Of a DNA stretch of 10,595 bases, positions 1 through 7,319 are shown in pieces (position 1 is the first letter of the stretch; every line of letters starts with the position of its first letter). The position numbers and the translations under genes were made by a program. The notes under the pieces are model-generated. The model ran no database searches. It was not told where the DNA came from and worked only from the letters and a program-made list of their open reading frames with translations. The stretch is taken from NCBI GenBank assembly GCA_027014065.1, contig JALWEL010000228.1, positions 1-10,595 on the forward strand, written 5' to 3'. The stretch comes from DHVE2 group archaeon (GTDB lineage: Archaea > Thermoplasmatota > Thermoplasmata > Thermoplasmatales > Aciduliprofundaceae).

Positions 1-1392
1 ATTAAAAAAGTGGAGAGGGTTGTTGTTGTTTCTCACATCGACGCCGATGGCATAACCTCGGGCAGCATCGCCGCCCGCGCTTTGGAAAGAGCAGGAAAAG
101 AGTATCGAGTGGATTTTGTAAAGCAATTGGACGAGAAGAAAATAGAAGAACTAAAGGACGAAAATCCCCCGCTGGTGTGGTTCACGGATTTAGGGAGCGG
201 CATGGTGCACCTGATGCACGGATTGAATGCAGTTATCACCGATCACCATGTGCCCAGCGCGCTGCAGCCCGAGATTCCTAAAAGCGCAAGGGGAAATTTG
301 GATTCTTTTTTTCGAGAAGTGCAAAAGAGCGAAGTTCTCCAGCTCAATCCCCATCTCTTCGGAAAAGATGGGTCAACGGACATAAGCGGCGCAGGAGTCA
401 CCTACTTAGTTGCAAGAGAATTGGATTCCAGAAACGTTGATCTGAGTGCCATTGCCATTGTGGGTGCAATAGGTGATATGCAGGATACCGAGAGCTTAAG
501 GCTCACGGGAACCAACAGATTCATATTGGCGGAGGCAAAGAAATACGGATTCATCGATTACTTCATAGACGCGCGATTCTTCGGAAGAGAGACGAGACCA
601 GTATACAAAGCACTGCAGTACTCAACAGACCCAATTTTACCTACGATCACCGGCGATGAGAAGGCTGCAATTCGATTCTTAAAGCGTTTGGGCATCCCTC
701 TCAAAAGGGAGAAGTGGAGGAGATGGGTTGATCTCACAATCGAAGAGAGAAGGATAATCTTGAGCGAACTCGTAAAGTTAATTTTGAGCATGAGCTACGG
801 CTACGAAATGGCGGAAAGATTAATTGGAGAGGTTTACACACTTCCCCATGAGGAGCGCGGAACTCCGCTCAGAGACGCCAAAGAATTTGCCACTTTGCTA
901 AACGCGTGCGGACGATACATGAAGGCAGAAATTGGATTTCATGTGTGTTTAGGGGATCGAGACAAATATTATAAAAAGGCGCTCAGCATGCTGAACAATC
1001 ACCGGAGAAATTTAGTGGACGGTGTGAATTTAGTGCGTGAAATCGGAATTACGAAGAGGGAGTACTTGGAGTACTTCCATGCTGGTGATAAAATAAACGA
1101 GAACATAGTGGGAATCGTTGCCTCCATGCTCCTGAGCGAAGAGAAAGAGGAGTTGCCGATAATAGCATTTGCCAACAGCGAGGACGGAAACATAAAGGTA
1201 TCCGTTCGCTCGCCGAGAAGCCTGATAAACAAAGGAGTAGATTTTTCAATAATAATGAAAGAGGCTTCCGAAAAAGTTGGAGGCTATGGAGGTGGCCACA
1301 ACATAGCCGCGGGCGCTTCCATTCCAAAGGGCAGCGAAGAGGAATTTTTAGATATCGTGGAAAAAATGATTAAAAAACAGCTTGGAAGCTGA
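1..1392 (+). CDS. RecJ-like DHH/DHHA1 single-strand nuclease (archaeal GAN-type), probably 5'-partial
   Basis: A DHH-superfamily phosphoesterase, most like the archaeal RecJ homologues. Known members degrade single-stranded nucleic acid, and some (GAN) bind the GINS replication complex. Numbering from the GTG at 10, the metal-binding motifs are all present: HIDADG at 9-14, D60 in FTDLGSG, DHH at 78-80, and GAIGD ending at D156. The C-terminal DHHA1 domain ends with the glycine-rich GGYGGGH at 424-430. The frame is open to base 1 (codons for I-K-K precede the GTG) and no ribosome binding site is visible. Archaeal relatives usually carry more residues before the first motif, so the true start probably lies left of the window. 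The GTG at 10 (460 residues) is the alternative. The stop touches the stop of the convergent radical SAM gene. The family is clear; exact partner and polarity are inference. Confidence 0.9.
   Translation: MKKVERVVVVSHIDADGITSGSIAARALERAGKEYRVDFVKQLDEKKIEELKDENPPLVWFTDLGSGMVHLMHGLNAVITDHHVPSALQPEIPKSARGNLDSFFREVQKSEVLQLNPHLFGKDGSTDISGAGVTYLVARELDSRNVDLSAIAIVGAIGDMQDTESLRLTGTNRFILAEAKKYGFIDYFIDARFFGRETRPVYKALQYSTDPILPTITGDEKAAIRFLKRLGIPLKREKWRRWVDLTIEERRIILSELVKLILSMSYGYEMAERLIGEVYTLPHEERGTPLRDAKEFATLLNACGRYMKAEIGFHVCLGDRDKYYKKALSMLNNHRRNLVDGVNLVREIGITKREYLEYFHAGDKINENIVGIVASMLLSEEKEELPIIAFANSEDGNIKVSVRSPRSLINKGVDFSIIMKEASEKVGGYGGGHNIAAGASIPKGSEEEFLDIVEKMIKKQLGS
1361..1391 (-). terminator. Hairpin plus U-tracts ending the radical SAM transcript, inside the 3' end of the nuclease gene
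   Basis: Read on the minus strand just past the radical SAM stop codon, bases 1391-1378 form the inverted repeat CAGCTTCCAAGCTG. It is followed at once by TTTTTT (1377-1372) and a second TTTTTT (1366-1361). Archaeal RNA polymerase terminates on U-tracts alone; the hairpin adds a bacterial-like look. The whole element lies within the last ~10 codons and stop of the convergent nuclease gene. Termination here is inferred from sequence only. Confidence 0.6.
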
Positions 1393-2988
1393 TTACCTGC
1401 ACGTCTTGTCCCAATCCACGTTCTCGCCTTTCTCTTTCTTCACCTTCTCTTCATCTATCTTTCCGAATTTCTTACCAACATGGCTTCCCGGCTCGCTTAT
1501 ATACCCCCTCTTCTTCGCTTGCCTCTCTATGAGGTCAATGAAAATATGGTAGAAGGGCATCATAAACATACCGTACCACTTCTCCTCAAAGTAATTCTTT
1601 AAAATTCTCTTACCCTGCCTTATGCCATGAGTGAGACATCTTTTGAGCAGTTCCATGTGTATATCGCTGAGCTCGTAAGCCTGGAACCAGTCTTTGTCTT
1701 TTAGCAATCCCATTGGAACGAAGAACATGGGCATTATTATCGCCTTGAAATCCCAGAGCTCATCCACCAACTCTAAGGTTTTTATTATATCATCCTCTGT
1801 TTCTTCTGGGAGCCCTGCAATTAGGGTCATTGCTGGCTCCATTCCTACATCCTGCATTATTCCTGCGCCCTCTATAACTATTTCGGGCCATTTCTCCGTG
1901 TCAAAGGGCTTGGCTTTCTGAGGCATTATAATTTTAGCTAATCTCGGTGAGCCTGTCTCCACACCAATCTCTGCTCCCCACCACGACTGATGCTCATCTA
2001 TTATTATTTCCGCCAATTTGTCCATGAGTTTTGAATCATGCTGCCCCTTTACGATAGCTGCTAAGCTCGCGTGGGCCCACACCACCTTCTTGTAGTGCTT
2101 TTTGAACAGCTTGTGCAATTTTATCAATTTCTCTTCATTCGGTATGATATATGATGGCGGCTTGGCTCCGTAGAGGAGAACGTCTTCGCTGTGTATTATT
2201 CCGTTCTCGACTCCATGGCGCACATTCACCAAAATCTCTTTCTCTATCTTTTCAAATGGCATGTATCTCAAAGGTCTCAGCGTGACGGAGCAGAACTTGC
2301 AGCCCCGGGGACAGCCGCGCATAACTTCCACTAAACCATTTACGCTGGGGAGTTTTATCTCGGATATTTCCTCGATTTTAGGAGATTGCGATGGCTTTAA
2401 ATCCACGAATTTGGGGAGCTCCTCTCCATTCAGAGCTTTGCGGACCAATTCTCCCACTATCAGTTCACCCTCCCCGTCCACGACACTATCCACACCCCAC
2501 TCCTTCATCTTATCCTCCCTGTATTTCCAGTGCCACGCAGCGGGGCCGCCAGCGATTATCTTCACTCCGTTTTTCTTCATCTTTCTAACGGGCTCGGAGT
2601 TCATAAGTCGAGCGAAAGATCTTGCGTTGACCGTTTCCGTTTTAAAAATAGATGCAAATGTACTCGACGGCGGTCCAAACCCAAAATAATCATGGTGAGA
2701 GAGAAGAAGAACCTTCGCATCATCCACATGTTTATGGAGATGATCGGGGTCTATGATTGCCGCGTCGAAACCCTCATCAATCAGTTTTGCTTCTATTTTT
2801 CTCAATCCGTAAGGAGCTTCTAATGCTCTCCCATCCCTATCCACCACCTTCATCTTTGGTGCGAAGAGCCACAGCCATGCCTTCTCAGGAAGTATGAGAG
2901 GAGGACCGGTGGTTCCGAACCCTAAGAATTCTTTGTGGTGGTGGTTGGACATCATCGTTCTGTCCGTGGTAAGCACTACTTCAACCAT
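1393..2988 (-). CDS. Radical SAM protein with N-terminal B12-binding-like domain, substrate unknown
   Basis: A 531-residue protein of the COG1032-like B12-binding/radical SAM type. Residues ~50-200 resemble a cobalamin-binding Rossmann domain (KIIAGGPAAW, then DSVVDGEGE), but I see no canonical DxHxxG motif, as in many relatives. The radical SAM core follows, with its iron-sulfur cysteines C226, C230 and C233 in GCPRGCKFC. Later core motifs are EIGVETGS near 340 and IAGLPEET near 390. The last ~100 residues are rich in aromatic and hydrophobic residues (WYGMFMMPFYHIF) and end in a charged tail. The ATG at 2988 has a ribosome binding site, GGGTGAT, three bases upstream. It is divergent from rlmH and convergent with the nuclease, so it is a single-gene unit. 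The substrate cannot be read from the sequence. An archaeal lipid or cofactor modification is possible but unproven. Confidence 0.85.
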   Translation of the reverse strand: MVEVVLTTDRTMMSNHHHKEFLGFGTTGPPLILPEKAWLWLFAPKMKVVDRDGRALEAPYGLRKIEAKLIDEGFDAAIIDPDHLHKHVDDAKVLLLSHHDYFGFGPPSSTFASIFKTETVNARSFARLMNSEPVRKMKKNGVKIIAGGPAAWHWKYREDKMKEWGVDSVVDGEGELIVGELVRKALNGEELPKFVDLKPSQSPKIEEISEIKLPSVNGLVEVMRGCPRGCKFCSVTLRPLRYMPFEKIEKEILVNVRHGVENGIIHSEDVLLYGAKPPSYIIPNEEKLIKLHKLFKKHYKKVVWAHASLAAIVKGQHDSKLMDKLAEIIIDEHQSWWGAEIGVETGSPRLAKIIMPQKAKPFDTEKWPEIVIEGAGIMQDVGMEPAMTLIAGLPEETEDDIIKTLELVDELWDFKAIIMPMFFVPMGLLKDKDWFQAYELSDIHMELLKRCLTHGIRQGKRILKNYFEEKWYGMFMMPFYHIFIDLIERQAKKRGYISEPGSHVGKKFGKIDEEKVKKEKGENVDWDKTCR

Positions 2989-3044
2989 GAAATCACCCTT
3001 CAGGTGGGCAATATTTAAAAACTTATAAACATTTCGTATTCTAA
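2989..3044. promoter_or_regulatory. Compact divergent promoter between the radical SAM gene and rlmH
   Basis: The A/T-rich core ATATTTAAAAACTTATAAAC (3011-3030) offers a TATA-like element in each direction. For rlmH, TTTAAAAA at 3014-3021 would place transcription start near 3041-3046, at the ATG itself, so that mRNA is probably leaderless; no ribosome binding site precedes it. For the radical SAM gene, TTTATAAG (3029-3022 on minus) would start RNA near 3000, leaving a short leader that carries GGGTGAT (2998-2992). Start sites are estimated from the usual ~25-base archaeal TATA spacing. Confidence 0.6.
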
Positions 3045-3434
3045 ATGATTCCTGCGAAGATAAAAATTATAAATTTCGGAAAAGTCGAGAATGAATATAA
3101 AGAAATAGTGAATTTTTATGAAACTCGTATCTCAAAAATTGCACGATTTAAAAAAGAAGGGGGAAGGGAGGTGAAAAAAGATTACATCCTATTGGATCCC
3201 GCGGGAAAAGAGATGAGCACAGCACAATTCCAAGAGTTCCTCCGAAGGAGATTTTCAGATGGAAGGGAGGTAGTGTTCGCGGTGGGTCCCCCAGAGGGTT
3301 TTGAAAAATCATATGGCAATGAGAAAATCTCGCTCTCGAAGATGACCTTCCGCCACGAATTAGCTTATCTCATTCTCTTAGAGCAACTCTACCGGGCCTT
3401 GCTAAAAATAAAGGGGACGAAATACGAAAAATAA
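3045..3434 (+). CDS. rlmH: RlmH-like SPOUT methyltransferase (23S rRNA pseudouridine-1915 N3-methyltransferase family), short archaeal form
   Basis: A 129-residue SPOUT-class protein of the RlmH/COG1576 family. In bacteria RlmH is a dimer that methylates pseudouridine 1915 in helix 69 of 23S rRNA using S-adenosylmethionine. Family landmarks are visible: ILLDPAGKEMS at 48-58, the SAM-site loop AVGPPEG at 79-85 (bacteria have GGxxG-type loops), SLSKMTFRHE at 96-105, and LLEQLYRALLKIKG at 111-124. It is ~25-30 residues shorter than bacterial RlmH, the gap falling between the N-terminal strand/helix and the DPAGKE strand. It ends in YEK where bacterial proteins have YHK or YHR. The ATG has no ribosome binding site and fits a leaderless mRNA. 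It ends 3 bp from the stop of the convergent surface protein gene. Family membership is firm; target and activity in this archaeon are inferred. Confidence 0.88.
   Translation: MIPAKIKIINFGKVENEYKEIVNFYETRISKIARFKKEGGREVKKDYILLDPAGKEMSTAQFQEFLRRRFSDGREVVFAVGPPEGFEKSYGNEKISLSKMTFRHELAYLILLEQLYRALLKIKGTKYEK
3404..3431 (-). terminator. Weak U-tract terminator for the surface protein gene, inside rlmH
   Basis: On the minus strand, seven bases past the surface protein stop, there is TTTTT (3431-3427), and ~20 bases further a second TTTTT (3408-3404). The element lies within the last codons of convergent rlmH. No stable hairpin is obvious. This is consistent with U-tract termination in archaea but weaker than the element at 1361-1391. 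Confidence 0.35.
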
Positions 3435-3437
3435 GCA

Positions 3438-6400
3438 TTATTCTTCGTAGAACTCTTCGTCTTCATCCTTTGGTTTTGAGAACCTCTCTTTCAGGCCAAT
3501 GGCGGGAAGCCCCTTCATGCGCCTTTTTCTTATGATTGCCCCTAGAATTATGAGGAGCACCAATGCCACCACCGCCAAGAGAATCCAGAGCCAGAGCAGA
3601 GACATGAAATAGGTTTGCACCTCCACCGTTCCATCCTCTTTTGCAACGTTACCCGCGGAATCCTTCGCTATGACGGAGAAGCTTATCTCTCCGGCCCTAA
3701 CATTTTTTATTTTGGCCACGTAATCCCCGCTTCCAACGTACTCCATCTTAACAACCCTTGAAATACCCGAGGAATCCACGTATTTTAATTCCACGGAGGA
3801 AATGTTGCTCATACTGTCGGAAACATGCGCGATTATTTCAACCGTATTGCCTTCGACCCACACTTTCTTGTAATCTAAAGAGAGAGAAGGCGGGGTTTTG
3901 TCCACAACGAAGGTTGTAGAGTAATCTCTTGGCACGGAATTACCCGCCATGTCCGAAGCTTCTTCGATGGATACACTATGTGTTCCCTCGTTTAGCATGT
4001 ACGTCGAAATAATTAAAGTGTAAGTATCGCTGTAAATTTGCCCGTTGGAGGGGGTGGCGTTGAAGGGTATGGAATCCACTAACACTATGACTTTCGCCAC
4101 TGGTTCACTGAAATAGAAGGTTGCGGTTATGGTGGAGTTTCCGTTGTAGGGGCCGTGTGGAGTTAGAATTATAGTAACGTTGGGAGCCACGGTATCAACC
4201 ATGAAAGAGAAGTTGTAATATAGGTTCATTTCGTTGCCCGCTAAGTCCTTTCCGGAGGATACGTATATTTTATTTTCCCCATTTTCAGCGTTTTCACCTA
4301 TTTTAACCGTTCCCTGCCACGTGGTGTTTGAAATCCACGCACCTTCCACTTTAAACATTTTATTTACTCCATAGCTAACGTTGAGCTTAGATGATATGTT
4401 CATGGCCTCGTTGAAGTATATGGTTATTGGGTATTCTCCAGCTTTGTAAGCTCTATGGGATCCCATATCCACGGAGACCACCTTCGGTTTCTGGGTATCC
4501 ACCAGCATTCCTGTTATGTACTCCGTCATCACATTCCCACCAAGATCCTTCGCGTCTCGAATTATGAGTGTGTTGTTCCCGTTGTCCATTCCCGCGGAAA
4601 TTGTAAACCTCGCTCTCCATTCCTTGCTCCCTATCCAAAATCCATGCATGAAATAGGTGTGCGTAACTCCGAAGGTCACTACGGGCTCCACGCTCGTATT
4701 CATATCCTCGCTGAAGAACACATGTATTTCGTATTCTCCAACGCCGAATGGTTGAGTTCTGTTGAATTGAATCGCGGACACGTATGGCGGGGTGGTGTCT
4801 ATCGTAATGTACGAGACGTTTTCGCTCATTGTATTTCCCGCACGGTCCTTCGCATCTTTTATGTACACCGTATTTCTCCCGTTCTCGGAGTAAGAAGTAA
4901 CTTTCAGGGTACCAATCCACGTACGCGAATCTTGCCAACTTCCACTAACATAGGAGGTATTGATTATCCCGTACTTAACGGTGGGATTAATTCCCGTATC
5001 CATATCCTCGTTGAATTTTATTGTCATCTGATAACTCCCCACTCCGAATGGCTGCTTCCCCCCGTATGAAATGGATTCCACTTCTGGAGGTACTGTGTCC
5101 ACAACGAATGTGGTTTGATAAGGATTTGGGCTCATCACATTGCCCGCCAGATCCTCCCCATCCTCCACGATAAGTCTCAACTCTCCGTTTGGGGTGGAAG
5201 AGTATATGGTGGTGCTGCCCTTCCACACCGTGCTCCCGCTCCATCCTCCGCTCACGGAATAATCGTAGCCGCCCGGGCCGTAAGAAACATGAAGAGGGGA
5301 AGATGTGTTCATCGGCTCGTTGAAATAGATGGATATGCTTAACGATCCAACGCTAACAGGCGATGGCGGGGAAAATATCACATGGGAAACGTAAGGAGGT
5401 GTGCTGTCCTTGGGAATGATCTTCATATTCTTTGTGGTTACTCCCTCGTACCTGTATATGTTTTTACCGCTCACATCCATTCCCTGAAGGGTGAAATTAG
5501 CAAATGCGGTGGTATTTGCATTCTCCTCGATTTCCACCACAATAAAGTAGGTAACTGATTCCCCGCAGTTTATTCCTATGGACATGGAGAAGTTTGCCGT
5601 GCCATTCACAAAATTAACCTGAGCTTGAAGAGAATCTCCACTGGTGAAATTTCCGCTTTTATCCTCATCCAAATATATGTAAGCGTTCTTTATATCATCA
5701 TCGGTAGCGGTGCCGTTTCTCACAACGATGATATTACTCAAAGTCACGTATTCCCCGATTGTTCCGTAAGCACTCATGTCCATCCGAATCACGCTAACCT
5801 TGGAGTACTGACGCGCTTCAGATGGAGAAACATCTTCGCTATTCACTATGAGCATATTTGCATTCTCTTCTCCTGGAGTCACTGAAGAACCGGAAGTTAT
5901 ATGCCAATCCGATGCTGAATCGTTGTCTATGCCGTTGGGAATGAGAGAGAGGCTCTCCCCGGGGCCAGGGGCGGGAGGATAGCCATTGTATCCGATTCCA
6001 TTCCGAGTGAAACTCAACCCGGATGGGGGAGAATCCACATCCGCAAAGCCCCCGGACCAGAAGGCCACATAATCGATTGCGTTACCCCCTATTTTAAGGA
6101 CGATATCGTCTCCGTTATCGTTCAAAATATCGTTAGTGAACCCCGCGTAGAGATGTGCGACTCCGTCGCTGAAATCCTCATCGTTGGTTCCCGAGCCGAA
6201 ATAAATTACGAGGTATGTGTCGTGGGGCATTGTGCCAATATCGTCTGGCACTGTGTAAGTGTTCCCATCCTGATCATCTATTTCCAATCCGGTTATATCC
6301 ATATCCTTACCGGAGTTGTAAATTTCCACCCACTCACTATTTCCAGAGCCGTATGAGGATATTTCATTGATCACTAAGCCATTGATATTGTAATCGTAAT

Positions 6401-7319
6401 TTATTGTGATACTGTGAAGCTCCGGGCTGTAAGAATCCGTGCCCTGAAGTTCGGCCCATACCATCACGTATTTCTGCGGGTTCTCCACGAATCCCCCCTG
6501 ATCTATCTTCTGCCATGAGTTCCATATTATTCCATCCGACGAAGTCCTAACGTACATTGTTATGGATGTCCCATCGAATAGCGTTGAGTCCCAAGAAACC
6601 GAAATTCTTGAGGGGATGTCGTTCAACTCGATAACCTCCGAGGTCCAATTTCCATAATGGATGTAGCGCTCTCCCCGAACCGTGGCCTGCATCGTTGGAA
6701 TGTATGGGGAGTTATCCCATGTCATGGCCACATCGTCCCCCTGAACCTCTCCGAAATGCCACCAGTATCCGTTGTCTCCTGTGTTCGAGAATGCGGATAA
6801 ATCGCCTTCTGTGTAAATCCCCAATCTGTCACCCTTCTTCACTGGCAAGTTCACATCGAACGTGCTCTGACCGTTGGCCGCTGGTTGCAAATCCGGAGAG
6901 GTGGAAACGGCGTAAAAATTGTTGCTGCCGTCGTTTCTGAGAACTTTGGCTTTGAACATGCTGTTGGAATCCCCCACTTTAATTGTTATTTTCTGGACCA
7001 CGCCGTCGCTTCTCATCACAAAATCCGCGTCTCCCGGAAGAAATGTGTAACCACCACTTATCGCGGAATTAGGGCTATCGAGTTGGCCCACCGTATATGT
7101 GAAGTATTCCTTCTCCAAATACAGATCCCCCGGATGATACGTGGCATTCACATCCTCTAACGTACCATTTTCGAAATCCTGCTCGGACGTTATCACTACG
7201 CTATCCGAGACAACGGATTTCGCATTATTATCAATTTCTTTTAAATTGTCGTGAGTCTGTACGCTCCCCGAAAACAAGATAAGCAAAGCTAAGAGAAGAA
7301 CAATAGTCCACTTGTGCAT
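3438..7319 (-). CDS. Large secreted, membrane-anchored surface protein with lamin-tail domain and six Ig-like repeats
   Basis: A 1293-residue predicted cell-surface protein. Residues 1-22 (MHKWTIVLLLALLILFSGSV start) look like a signal peptide. Next come beta-sandwich-like regions (~60-310), a lamin-tail-like domain (~313-481; LVINEIS, EWVEIYNSG), and a domain with an EF-hand-like loop DEDKSGNFTSGD at 551-562. Six tandem Ig-like units follow, beginning near 638, 741, 841, 941, 1042 and 1140. A transmembrane helix at ~1240-1263 and a short tail starting RKRRMKG put the C-terminus in the cytoplasm. About two dozen N-x-S/T sequons suggest heavy glycosylation. I chose the ATG at 7319: the frame is open to a GTG at 7391, but that would put 24 residues before the signal peptide and start translation upstream of the likely TATA box. 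An S-layer or adhesion role is plausible; no enzymatic motif is seen. Confidence 0.85.
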   Translation of the reverse strand: MHKWTIVLLLALLILFSGSVQTHDNLKEIDNNAKSVVSDSVVITSEQDFENGTLEDVNATYHPGDLYLEKEYFTYTVGQLDSPNSAISGGYTFLPGDADFVMRSDGVVQKITIKVGDSNSMFKAKVLRNDGSNNFYAVSTSPDLQPAANGQSTFDVNLPVKKGDRLGIYTEGDLSAFSNTGDNGYWWHFGEVQGDDVAMTWDNSPYIPTMQATVRGERYIHYGNWTSEVIELNDIPSRISVSWDSTLFDGTSITMYVRTSSDGIIWNSWQKIDQGGFVENPQKYVMVWAELQGTDSYSPELHSITINYDYNINGLVINEISSYGSGNSEWVEIYNSGKDMDITGLEIDDQDGNTYTVPDDIGTMPHDTYLVIYFGSGTNDEDFSDGVAHLYAGFTNDILNDNGDDIVLKIGGNAIDYVAFWSGGFADVDSPPSGLSFTRNGIGYNGYPPAPGPGESLSLIPNGIDNDSASDWHITSGSSVTPGEENANMLIVNSEDVSPSEARQYSKVSVIRMDMSAYGTIGEYVTLSNIIVVRNGTATDDDIKNAYIYLDEDKSGNFTSGDSLQAQVNFVNGTANFSMSIGINCGESVTYFIVVEIEENANTTAFANFTLQGMDVSGKNIYRYEGVTTKNMKIIPKDSTPPYVSHVIFSPPSPVSVGSLSISIYFNEPMNTSSPLHVSYGPGGYDYSVSGGWSGSTVWKGSTTIYSSTPNGELRLIVEDGEDLAGNVMSPNPYQTTFVVDTVPPEVESISYGGKQPFGVGSYQMTIKFNEDMDTGINPTVKYGIINTSYVSGSWQDSRTWIGTLKVTSYSENGRNTVYIKDAKDRAGNTMSENVSYITIDTTPPYVSAIQFNRTQPFGVGEYEIHVFFSEDMNTSVEPVVTFGVTHTYFMHGFWIGSKEWRARFTISAGMDNGNNTLIIRDAKDLGGNVMTEYITGMLVDTQKPKVVSVDMGSHRAYKAGEYPITIYFNEAMNISSKLNVSYGVNKMFKVEGAWISNTTWQGTVKIGENAENGENKIYVSSGKDLAGNEMNLYYNFSFMVDTVAPNVTIILTPHGPYNGNSTITATFYFSEPVAKVIVLVDSIPFNATPSNGQIYSDTYTLIISTYMLNEGTHSVSIEEASDMAGNSVPRDYSTTFVVDKTPPSLSLDYKKVWVEGNTVEIIAHVSDSMSNISSVELKYVDSSGISRVVKMEYVGSGDYVAKIKNVRAGEISFSVIAKDSAGNVAKEDGTVEVQTYFMSLLWLWILLAVVALVLLIILGAIIRKRRMKGLPAIGLKERFSKPKDEDEEFYEE
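3606..5408 (-). repeat. Six tandem Ig-like (SbsA/Big-type) protein repeats of ~98-103 residues
   Basis: Each unit opens with D-[TSK]-x-x-P followed by a beta-strand; units 1-4 carry F-[NS]-E-[DPA]-M-[ND]-[TI] in the middle and end with a variant of DxAGN about 15 residues before the next opener. The opening Asp codons lie at 5408, 5099, 4799, 4499, 4196 and 3902, giving spacings of 103, 100, 100, 101 and 98 residues. Units 2 and 3 share QPFGVGxY and are the most alike; units 5 and 6 are the most diverged and lack the EDM motif. The repeats are clear in protein but not near-identical in DNA, so the duplications look old. Confidence 0.85.

Noticed and set aside
3405..3440. The 3' end of rlmH as a possible integration site, since the staphylococcal homologue (orfX) hosts SCCmec there.
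   Set aside because: The rlmH stop is 3 bp from the stop of an apparently resident gene, with no direct repeats, integrase or recombinase in the window.
4453..4938. A 161-codon open frame on the minus strand in another frame of the surface protein gene.
   Set aside because: Its translation is low-complexity and charged, with no start signal. The surface protein frame shows clear conserved repeats across the same bases, so this is a shadow frame.
4455..5069. A 204-codon open frame on the plus strand, antisense to the Ig-like repeats.
   Set aside because: It lies wholly within the surface protein gene, has no ribosome binding site or TATA box of its own, and its translation lacks any domain-like pattern. 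Repetitive coding sequence readily gives long antisense frames.
3606..5408. The surface protein repeats as a recombining DNA repeat array.
   Set aside because: The similarity is at protein level with considerable divergence between units; I saw no long near-identical DNA stretches that would support recent recombination.
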